A DNA stretch of 58,068 bases from VRUE01 sp033856195 (lineage in GTDB: Bacteria > Actinomycetota > Thermoleophilia > Solirubrobacterales > 70-9), in NCBI GenBank assembly GCA_033856195.1, contig JAWVFL010000003.1, forward strand, positions 1 to 58,068, written 5' to 3'. Below the pieces are notes generated by a model. The model worked only from the letters and a program-made list of their open reading frames with translations. It did no database searches and was not told where the DNA came from. Positions 52,157 to 58,068 of this stretch are shown one piece after another. The position numbers and the translations under genes were made by a program. The stretch's first letter is position 1; each line of letters opens with the position of its first letter.

Positions 52157-53272
52157 CTAGATGGCGGGAGGAGTAAGCAGGGTCCGTGAATAGATGCCGA
52201 CCAGCGAACAGCTGAGGTAGCCGAGCGCCTCGAGGGTGGCGAGCGCCGAGGCGGCCTCGGCTCCAGTCAGGTCGAGCTCGGCGGCGACGGCATCGCAGCT
52301 TCCCTCTCCCGTCTCGACCGCGACAAGCACCTCGAACAATCGCCGATCGAGACCGGGGCCAGAGCGCTCCGTGGTCCGTACGCCGGGACCGAGCATCGCA
52401 TCGAGCACGTCCTGGCCATCGCGGATCACGCAGGCCCCGCCGGCGAGCAGATCGTTCGTTCCGGCCGAGCCGCGTGAATTGACCGGCCCGGGAACAGCGC
52501 CGAGGTCACGGCCGAGGTCGGCGGCAAGGTCCGCCGTAATCAGCGAGCCCGATCGCTGCGCGGCCTCGATCACGACGGTCATTCCCGCCAAGGCGGCCAT
52601 GATCCTGTTGCGCGCCGGAAAGGCCCAGCGCCAGACCCCGGTTCCCGGCGGTAGCTCGGAGAGCACCAGGCCCTGTTCACAGATGTGGCGCCAGAGCGAG
52701 CGGTGCGAGGCGGGGTAGGCGACATCGGCGCCACAACCCAGAACGGCGACAGTCGTGCCAACTTCGAGCGCACCGCGATGAGCGCAAGCATCGATACCGA
52801 AGGCGAGGCCGCTGGTGACGAGCAGCCCAGCGGCGGCGAGTTCCCGGCCGAGCTCTCGCGCCACCCCGCGCCCGTAGGAGCTGGCCCGGCGGGCGCCGAC
52901 CACGGTCACCGTGGCCTCGGGCTCGAGGCGCTCCAGCAACACCGGGTCGCCACGCCCGATCAGCGCCCAGGGCGCATCGGCGGCGTCGCGAAGACCGATT
53001 GGAAAGCGAGCGTCATGGCGGCAGCAGGCCCAGCACTGTGCGGCAACCAGGTCGGCGCGTAGCTGGCGCTCGGGCACGGCGGCGACCTGGGCAAGGACCT
53101 GCGTGGCGATGTTCGGCGCCGCCGCGGCTGCCAGATCCTCGTTGGGGAGTCGCAGCAGTTCGGGCGAGCGCGAACCGGGTGCGCCCGTGGCGATCTTCTC
53201 GATATAGGGCGCGAGGTGGGCGAGTAGCCGCGAGCGGCGCAGGCAGTCGGGGCATGCACTGGGCTCGTTCAT
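52157..53272 (-). CDS. dprA: DNA-processing protein DprA
   Basis: About 371 residues. An N-terminal helical extension with four paired cysteines (CPDCLRR and CWACCR) precedes the DprA Rossmann-like domain: VTVVGARRASSYGRGVARELGRELAAAGLLVTSGLAFGIDACAHRGAL, VLGCGADVAYPASHRSL, FPARNRIMAALAGMTVVIEAAQRSGSLITADLA and a C-terminal winged-helix. It loads RecA on incoming single-stranded DNA in transformation. The start ATG overlaps the comM stop (4 nt). The CxxC pairs suggest a zinc ribbon not general to DprA. Confidence 0.94.
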   Translation of the reverse strand: MNEPSACPDCLRRSRLLAHLAPYIEKIATGAPGSRSPELLRLPNEDLAAAAAPNIATQVLAQVAAVPERQLRADLVAAQCWACCRHDARFPIGLRDAADAPWALIGRGDPVLLERLEPEATVTVVGARRASSYGRGVARELGRELAAAGLLVTSGLAFGIDACAHRGALEVGTTVAVLGCGADVAYPASHRSLWRHICEQGLVLSELPPGTGVWRWAFPARNRIMAALAGMTVVIEAAQRSGSLITADLAADLGRDLGAVPGPVNSRGSAGTNDLLAGGACVIRDGQDVLDAMLGPGVRTTERSGPGLDRRLFEVLVAVETGEGSCDAVAAELDLTGAEAASALATLEALGYLSCSLVGIYSRTLLTPPAI

Positions 53273-54765
53273 TCGTTGTCCCTCCTGCGCAGCTGCAGAG
53301 CCTGGGCCATCTGCTCGCGGGTGATCGCCTCGCTGCCCGCCAGGTCGGCGACCGTCTGCGCAAGACGCAGCACCCGATCGTGGGCGCGGCCACTGAGCCG
53401 ACGCCGAGCGTAAGCATCGGCAAGCAGAGTCGCGGCGCCCTCGTCGAGAGTGCACTTGCGCACCTCGCCAGGCGTCATCTCCGCGTTGCAGCGACCGGCC
53501 CCAAGGCGGCCTTCCTGACGCTCGCGAGCAGCGCCGACGCGCTCCCGAACCGCGGCCGAAGCCTCGCCTGGAGGGCCGGCAATCTCAGTCGCCGAGGGCT
53601 GGCGGATCGCGGCCAGAACGTCGATGCGGTCGGCAAGGGCTCCGCTCAAACGAGCTTGGTAGCGCTGAACCGCAAGCGGCGCACAGCTGCACTCGGGATC
53701 GGCCTCGCCGCGACCGCAGGGACAGGGATTGGCCGCACCGACGAGCATGAAGCGACAGGGCAGCCGACGCCACGTTCCGGCGCGAGCGATCGAGACCCAG
53801 CCGGTCTCCAGCGGCGCCCGCAGCGCCTCCAGCGCGTCACGGCGGAACTCGCAAAGCTCATCGAGGAAGAGGACGCCACGGTGGGCGAGCGTCGCCTCGC
53901 CAGGGTTCGGTGGGTTACCGCCGCCGATCAACCCGGCCGGACTGATCGTGTGATGGGGGGAGCGGAACGGCCTTCCCTCTCTACCGCCCTCGGCCAACCG
54001 CCCACAGGCGCTGGCGATCCGCGCCACCTCGAGTGCCTCGGCCGGCGCCAGCGCCGGCAGGATCGACGGCAGGCGACTCGCGGCAAGCGACTTGCCCGCA
54101 CCGGGTGGCCCGACCATCAGCATGCTGTGCCCGCCCGCGGCGGCTACCTCGAGCGCATATCGGAGATGGCGCTGGCCGCGGAGGTCGGCGAGGTCGGGTC
54201 CACCGCCACTGACTTGACGTCGGAGCGGCATCGGCCCAGGCCGTGGCGGGTTCCACTCACCCGCCGCAAGCGCCGCTATCTGGCTGAGACTTTCCAGGCA
54301 GATCACCTCGATCTCATCCACCAGCACCGCCTCTGGACCGTTCTCGGCTGGGACGAGGATCGACTCGACGCCCCGCTCCTTTGCTGCCTCCGTGATCGCC
54401 AGGACTCCCGGCACCGGCCGCACCGACCCGTCGAGCGCAAGCTCACCGACCATCGCCATCCTCGCCCCCCGGCGCAGCTCCAGCTGCTCAGACGCGGTGA
54501 GCAGCGCAACGGCGATCGCCAGGTCCAGGCCGGGCCCTGCCTTGCGCAAGCTCGCAGGGGCCAGATTGGCGACGATCCGCCGCAGCGGGAACTCGAAGCC
54601 GCAGTTGACCAGCGCCGCCCGCACCCGCTCGCGCGCCTCGCGCACGGCGGCGTCGGGGAGGCCAACCATCGAGAAGGCGGGCAGGCCGCGATGGACGTCG
54701 ACCTCGACCCGGACCGAGCGAGCCGAGATGCCGTCGAGGGTGAATGTCTGCGCCGTTGCAAGCAC
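53269..54765 (-). CDS. comM: ComM/YifB family AAA+ ATPase (Mg-chelatase-like)
   Basis: A 498-residue protein with an N-terminal ribosomal-S5-like fold domain (to about 170, with VEVDVHRGLPAFSMVGLPDAAVREARERVRAAL), a Walker A GPPGAGKS at about 222-229, HHTISPAGLIGGGNPPNPGEATLAHRGVLFLDELCEF with Walker B, and a C-terminal AAA+ lid ending VADLAGSEAITREQMAQAL. It acts as a hexameric helicase promoting branch migration of incoming DNA. Co-transcribed with dprA. Confidence 0.95.
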   Translation of the reverse strand: MLATAQTFTLDGISARSVRVEVDVHRGLPAFSMVGLPDAAVREARERVRAALVNCGFEFPLRRIVANLAPASLRKAGPGLDLAIAVALLTASEQLELRRGARMAMVGELALDGSVRPVPGVLAITEAAKERGVESILVPAENGPEAVLVDEIEVICLESLSQIAALAAGEWNPPRPGPMPLRRQVSGGGPDLADLRGQRHLRYALEVAAAGGHSMLMVGPPGAGKSLAASRLPSILPALAPAEALEVARIASACGRLAEGGREGRPFRSPHHTISPAGLIGGGNPPNPGEATLAHRGVLFLDELCEFRRDALEALRAPLETGWVSIARAGTWRRLPCRFMLVGAANPCPCGRGEADPECSCAPLAVQRYQARLSGALADRIDVLAAIRQPSATEIAGPPGEASAAVRERVGAARERQEGRLGAGRCNAEMTPGEVRKCTLDEGAATLLADAYARRRLSGRAHDRVLRLAQTVADLAGSEAITREQMAQALQLRRRDNE

Positions 54766-54891
54766 TGTCGGCGACGCTATGGAGCCGATTCCGACCCGTG
54801 GCGCGCACTCTGTGCCGCTTCTGTCAATTCGCCCGCACCGAAGGTGCGACCAACGCCGGGTGCCTCCGAAGTGCCCCTATCGTCGGCGCCG

Positions 54892-55269
54892 ATGACTGTT
54901 CAGCGACAACGAATCGGCCGTGCCGCAGAGGACCTCGTCGCCGCTCGCTTCGTCACCGCCGGCTGGGAAGTCATCGAGCGCAACGCCCGCACTCGCTACG
55001 GCGAGCTCGACATCGTTGCCCTCGACGGCCGCACTCTCGTCTTCGTCGAGGTCAAGGCCGGTCGCGAGGGCTCTGCCTTTGGCCCAGAGCGCCCGGTCCT
55101 AGCTGTCGACCGCCGCAAGCAGCAACGCGTCCGCCGCCTCGCCGCCGCCTGGATGGGCGAGCGCCGCGATTGCCCCTACTACACGGAGATCCGCTTCGAC
55201 GCCGTCGGCGTCAGCTTCGACTGCGCCGGCCGCGCGATCGAGGTCGAGCACCTCGAAGCCGCGTTCTAG
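54892..55269 (+). CDS. YraN family endonuclease-like protein (UPF0102)
   Basis: A 125-residue protein of the archaeal-Holliday-junction-resolvase-like fold. It has RIGRAAEDLVAARFVTAGWEVIERNARTRYGELDIVALDGRTLVFVEVKAG with the predicted acidic metal ligands E, D and ExK. ATG 54892 is chosen because the longer frame is antisense to comM/dprA. Unlike the usual rnhB-yraN-comM order, it lies on the plus strand: its TAG and the rnhB stop share the same CTAG at 55266-55269. Confidence 0.88.
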   Translation: MTVQRQRIGRAAEDLVAARFVTAGWEVIERNARTRYGELDIVALDGRTLVFVEVKAGREGSAFGPERPVLAVDRRKQQRVRRLAAAWMGERRDCPYYTEIRFDAVGVSFDCAGRAIEVEHLEAAF

Positions 55270-56009
55270 CCCGCCAGCTCGAGTTGGCTGTACGCGACCG
55301 ATTGAAAGGAACGGCGGTGCAAGGGTGAGATGCCGATGCGCTCGATCGCCTCGCGGTGCTCGGGAGTGGAGTAGCCGACGTGCTCCTCGAAGCCCCAGCC
55401 GGGGTGCCGTTCGGCGGCCCGCTGCATGTAGCGGTCGCGGGTGACCTTGGCGATCACCGAGGAGGCGGCGATTGCGGCGCTGGTGCCGTCGCCCTCGATC
55501 ACGGCGCGGTGCGGCACCGTGCACTGACGCAGTGAGAAGCCGTCGACCAGACAGGTGGCGCCGTCGTCGGGCCGCAGCCGTTCCAGCGCATTCGAAAGGG
55601 CTTCGATGTTGGTCACGTGCAGGCCGCGCTCGTCGATGCCGCGGGCACAGCGGACGACGACGCTGACCCGGGCCGCGGCGCGCAGCACGTAGGGGAAGAG
55701 CTCGGCTCGCTTCTCGGCGTGCATCTGCTTGGAGTCGTGCAGGCCGGCAAGCGCACGGCGATCGCTGTGGGAGAGGGCCTCGTAGTCGATCAGGACCGCG
55801 GCGGCGACCAGTGGCCCAGCCAGGCAGCCGCGCCCGGCCTCGTCGGCACCGGCAACGAGACGGGTGTCGAGGCCGCGATCGAAAGCGAAGAGGCGGCGCG
55901 TGCGGGCGAGGCGGCGCTGATGCGCTTTGCCCTTGGCCTGAGGCTTAGAGGATGCCGACGCGGTCGGGAGGCCAGTAGGTGGCGAAGGCCTTACCGATGA
56001 TCCATCCAC
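55266..56009 (-). CDS. rnhB: Ribonuclease HII, overlapping lepB
   Basis: Cleaves RNA in RNA-DNA hybrids and single ribonucleotides in DNA. The catalytic core starts VAGADEAGRGCLAGPLVAAAVL and continues through LHDSKQMHAEKR, TCLVDGF, IEGDGTSAAIAASSVIAKVTRDRYM and GYSTPEHREAI, with all acidic residues retained. There is no start codon between the end of lepB (55945) and the core, so translation must begin inside lepB; GTG 56009 or ATG 56051 are the candidates. That gives an N-terminal extension of 60 or more residues whose presence I cannot prove. Confidence 0.9.
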   Translation of the reverse strand: MDGSSVRPSPPTGLPTASASSKPQAKGKAHQRRLARTRRLFAFDRGLDTRLVAGADEAGRGCLAGPLVAAAVLIDYEALSHSDRRALAGLHDSKQMHAEKRAELFPYVLRAAARVSVVVRCARGIDERGLHVTNIEALSNALERLRPDDGATCLVDGFSLRQCTVPHRAVIEGDGTSAAIAASSVIAKVTRDRYMQRAAERHPGWGFEEHVGYSTPEHREAIERIGISPLHRRSFQSVAYSQLELAG

Positions 56010-56565
56010 GGGGGACCGGTCCCCAGAAGCGGCTGTCGTCGCTTTCGCCACGGTTGTCGCCCATCATGAAGTAGTAGCCGGGTGGAACCTTGATCGGTTT
56101 GGGCAAATTGCAGGAAGGCGCGGCGCCACAGGGCCTGATGTAGGACTCTTCGCTCTTCTCGACCCCGTTAACGACCGGGTGGCCATTGCGGACGCTGAGC
56201 GTGTCTCCGGGTCCGGCGACGATGCGCTTGATGAAGTTCTGGTCCGACTCTCCCGGCGTCGGCTTCGGGCAGGCTTCGCGTTCGCCGTGCGGGGCGCCGC
56301 ACTGGGTGCCGAGGTCAGCGCCCTTGGGCGGGTGGAAGACAACGATGTCGCCGGGACTCGGGTCGGTGAAGTGGTAGAGGAAGCGGTTGACGAGAACCCG
56401 CTGGCCGACATCGAGGGTCGGCTCCATCGACTGCGAGGGGATCTGGTAGGGCTTGATCAGCCAAGCCTGGATCGCCAGCGCCAGGCCCAAGGCCAACGCA
56501 ACGATGACGACAAGCTCTACGAAGCCGCCGCCACGGGTCTTCGGCTTCGGGAGCGAAGGGGTCAG
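55945..56565 (-). CDS. lepB: Signal peptidase I, probable CTG start
   Basis: About 206 residues of a type I signal peptidase. The membrane helix FVELVVIVALALGLALAIQAWLIKPYQIPSQSMEPTL contains the catalytic Ser (SMEPT), with the Lys in FIKRIVAGPGD and GYYFMMGDNRGESDDSRFWGPVP. Starting at the TTG at 56496 would cut the helix in half. A CTG at 56565-56563 overlaps the rplS TGA as CTGA and gives a complete TPSLPKPKTRGGGF N-terminus, so I prefer it. No ATG, GTG or TTG lies upstream in frame before a stop. Confidence 0.92.
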   Translation of the reverse strand: MTPSLPKPKTRGGGFVELVVIVALALGLALAIQAWLIKPYQIPSQSMEPTLDVGQRVLVNRFLYHFTDPSPGDIVVFHPPKGADLGTQCGAPHGEREACPKPTPGESDQNFIKRIVAGPGDTLSVRNGHPVVNGVEKSEESYIRPCGAAPSCNLPKPIKVPPGYYFMMGDNRGESDDSRFWGPVPRGWIIGKAFATYWPPDRVGIL

Positions 56566-57206
56566 GCCGAGTCCCCGCCGGAGCCGCCGGATTTCTCCTC
56601 CGGCGCCTCATCCTCGGCATCGTCAGCCGCGGCGTTGTCCTCGGTCTCTCCCGCCTCGGGCGCCTCGGCGTCCGTGTCTGCCGCTGTCTCACTTGAAGCC
56701 TTTGCCTCAGCCGTCGGCTCCTCGTCGGTCTCAGCTTTCTGCTCTGCGGCCTCGGCGCCTTCGACCTGAGTGTCTTCCTCCCCCTGGCTGACCCCGTCGG
56801 CATCCACCGCTTCTGGCTCCGCAGCCTCCGCAGGCGCCGAGATCAGCTCCTCATCGATGCCCCAGCGCCGCTCGGCGACGCGAGCCGCCTTGCCGATACG
56901 ACCGCGCAGGTAGTAGAGCTTGGCCCGCCGCACGTCGCCGCGCGCGGCGATCTCCAACTTCTCGATCTTGGGCGAGTGCAACGGGAAGGTCCGCTCGACG
57001 CCGACCCCGAAGGACTGCTTGCGAACGGTGAAGGTCTCGCGCACTCCCGAGCCCTGTCGCCGCAGGACGATTCCCTCGAACACCTGGGTGCGGCGGCGGC
57101 TGCCCTCGACGACCTGGAAGTGGACGCGGACGCGATCGCCTGCGTCAAAGGAAGGGAGTCCCTTCCTCAGCTGGCCCCGCTCGATGTCGTCGATGACGCT
57201 GCTCAT
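56562..57206 (-). CDS. rplS: 50S ribosomal protein L19 with long acidic C-terminal extension
   Basis: Residues 1 to about 120 are a normal L19, with GDRVRVHFQVVEGSRRRTQVFEGIVLRRQGSGVRETFTVRK split over strands and the basic ARGDVRRAKLYYLRGRIGKAAR region. The remaining 90 or so residues are almost entirely Glu, Asp, Ala, Ser and Gly, a strongly acidic low-complexity tail doubling the length (214 against about 115). The stop overlaps the presumed lepB start. Upstream of trmD's 3' side in the common trmD-rplS-lepB order. Confidence 0.94.
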   Translation of the reverse strand: MSSVIDDIERGQLRKGLPSFDAGDRVRVHFQVVEGSRRRTQVFEGIVLRRQGSGVRETFTVRKQSFGVGVERTFPLHSPKIEKLEIAARGDVRRAKLYYLRGRIGKAARVAERRWGIDEELISAPAEAAEPEAVDADGVSQGEEDTQVEGAEAAEQKAETDEEPTAEAKASSETAADTDAEAPEAGETEDNAAADDAEDEAPEEKSGGSGGDSA

Positions 57207-57260
57207 GCGAAAAAAGACCGCCGGGCCCGGTCCGGGCGCCGCGCGGTGGCGGAATGGTAG

Positions 57261-57938
57261 CTACTCCGGGTTTTTTTCGAACTGCTCGGCCCGTGCCCTG
57301 CTTTGCTCCAGGCGCCAGAGGCGGACCCGCTCGTGGTCACCGGAGACGAGCACGTCCGGCACCTGCCAACCCCGATACGAGGCGGGGCGGGTGTAGTGCG
57401 GGTACTCCGGCATTCCCTCGAGCTGTTGGCTGAACGACTCCTCCACAGCACTGTGCTCATGGCCCAGCGCACCTGGCAGCTTGCGCATCACCACGTCTGC
57501 AAGGACCATCGCCGGCAGCTCGCCCCCCGCCAGCACATAGCGCCCAATCGAGACCTCGTCGTCGGCAAAGTGCTCATGCACCCGCTCGTCAAACCCCTCA
57601 TACCGCCCACAGAGCACCGCCACGTGCGACTCCCGCGTCAGCTCATCGGCCAACTCGTCATCGAGCAACCGCCCGGTCGGCGAGAGCAGCACCCGCCGCG
57701 GCCGCTCGCCGTTCGGATAGGCGGCCTGCAGCGCAGCGTCAACGACATCGACCCGCAACACCATCCCCGCCCCGCCCCCATAGGGCGCATCGTCAACCTG
57801 CCCAGCCCCAAGCGGAGTCGTATCGCGGTAGTTGAAGAGACGGAGCTCATTACCTTCAGTGAGCGCGTTCTGAACCGACCGCTGCGACTGAAACCAGTCG
57901 AACGCCTCGGGAAAGAGGGTGAAGATGTCGAGCTTCAT
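57261..57938 (-). CDS. trmD: tRNA (guanine-N1-)-methyltransferase
   Basis: A 225-residue SPOUT enzyme methylating G37 of tRNAs. It starts MKLDIFTLFPEAFDWFQSQRSVQNAL and has the deep trefoil-knot region LLSPTGRLLDDELADEL, CGRYEGFDERVHEHFADDEVSIGRYVLAGGELPAMVLAD and the C-terminal LVSGDHERVRLWRLEQS. It is the first gene of the trmD-rplS-lepB-rnhB run visible here. Repeat H lies between it and the window edge. Confidence 0.97.
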   Translation of the reverse strand: MKLDIFTLFPEAFDWFQSQRSVQNALTEGNELRLFNYRDTTPLGAGQVDDAPYGGGAGMVLRVDVVDAALQAAYPNGERPRRVLLSPTGRLLDDELADELTRESHVAVLCGRYEGFDERVHEHFADDEVSIGRYVLAGGELPAMVLADVVMRKLPGALGHEHSAVEESFSQQLEGMPEYPHYTRPASYRGWQVPDVLVSGDHERVRLWRLEQSRARAEQFEKNPE

Positions 57939-57973
57939 GAACTCATCTTGTACTCGCGCAAGGCGGGTCGGGG

Positions 57974-58068
57974 GTGTCCGGACGCGGGCGGCGTCCCGTT
58001 TTTCGCACAGACCACTCAGCGAGCGAAGGCCAACTCAGAGGCGAAAAACCCAGCCCGCGTCCGGACAC
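57974..58068. repeat. Nested palindrome H (core family 3) at the window edge
   Basis: Outer arms GTGTCCGGACGCGGGC (57974-57989) and its complement 58053-58068 pair perfectly over 16 bp and may continue past the edge. Inner arms GTTTTTCGC / GCGAAAAAC lie at 57998-58006 and 58041-58049. The core matches element G (24733-24853) in the opposite orientation, while the outer arms differ. Confidence 0.85.

Noticed and set aside
52999..54891. Upstream extension of the yraN frame across comM and dprA
   Set aside because: Antisense to two well-supported genes with no similarity of its own.

Overview
The window is a GC-rich (about two thirds G+C by eye), densely packed bacterial chromosome segment. Protein similarity, a WhiG/FliA-type sigma factor without flagellar genes, an hrcA-dnaJ-prmA run, a paired MaoC dehydratase and PPi-type phosphofructokinase signatures suggest a high-GC actinobacterium, most likely of the Thermoleophilia/Solirubrobacterales type. 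That placement is an inference from family resemblance. Almost all genes lie on the minus strand in long, tightly coupled runs with ATGA/GTGA/CTGA stop-start overlaps.

Layout from left to right: the 3' end of a malic enzyme and a TIGR01777 epimerase (+); a small lipoprotein, pfkA and a methyltransferase; a tryptophan cluster read leftwards (hisIE-trpE-trpG-trpD-trpC, an htrA-like protease, trpF-trpB-trpA and a 48-residue membrane protein); a housekeeping run (hrcA-dnaJ-prmA, a DUF2269-like gene, murI, yqeY, phoH, ybeY, era); a MaoC pair, lepA, a GT-C-like membrane protein, murJ, rpsT and holA; competence genes comEC and comEA; a cupin, leuS and a SpoIIM-like protein; tRNA-Ala(GGC); a saccharopine-dehydrogenase-like enzyme and an orphan gene; a 3-kb islet (quinone reductase, Old Yellow Enzyme, TetR) between tRNA-Gly(GCC) and a 33-bp duplicate of its 3' end; a secreted serine protease, a VOC protein, an RNase HI-like gene, an EF-G paralogue, a sigma factor, xerC, an L,D-transpeptidase, a folate cyclo-ligase-like protein and a hydrolase; ilvD, thiD, dprA, comM, yraN; and rnhB-lepB-rplS-trmD. 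With comEC, comEA, dprA and comM present, much of a natural-transformation DNA uptake and processing set is in view.

The most unusual feature is a population of nested palindromes, about 15 loci. Each has a locus-specific outer inverted repeat of 8-45 bp around a conserved core. Cores fall into at least four families that recur in the window (positions 1686/2255, 7316/20953, 24733/57974, 5393/17601), plus a five-copy family (4315, 31897, 41910, 42858, 46811). Most sit directly at the stop codon of a gene, and in several the outer arm contains that stop codon while its inverted copy lies across the core. Three or four others lie inside reading frames (prmA, a membrane protein twice, the trpB/trpA junction) and are translated in frame. 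Core sequence is conserved while arms differ but stay self-complementary. In the five-copy family one member has swapped its apical hairpin for a different perfect hairpin. These features point to structured, probably mobile or formerly mobile elements that I do not recognise as a named class.
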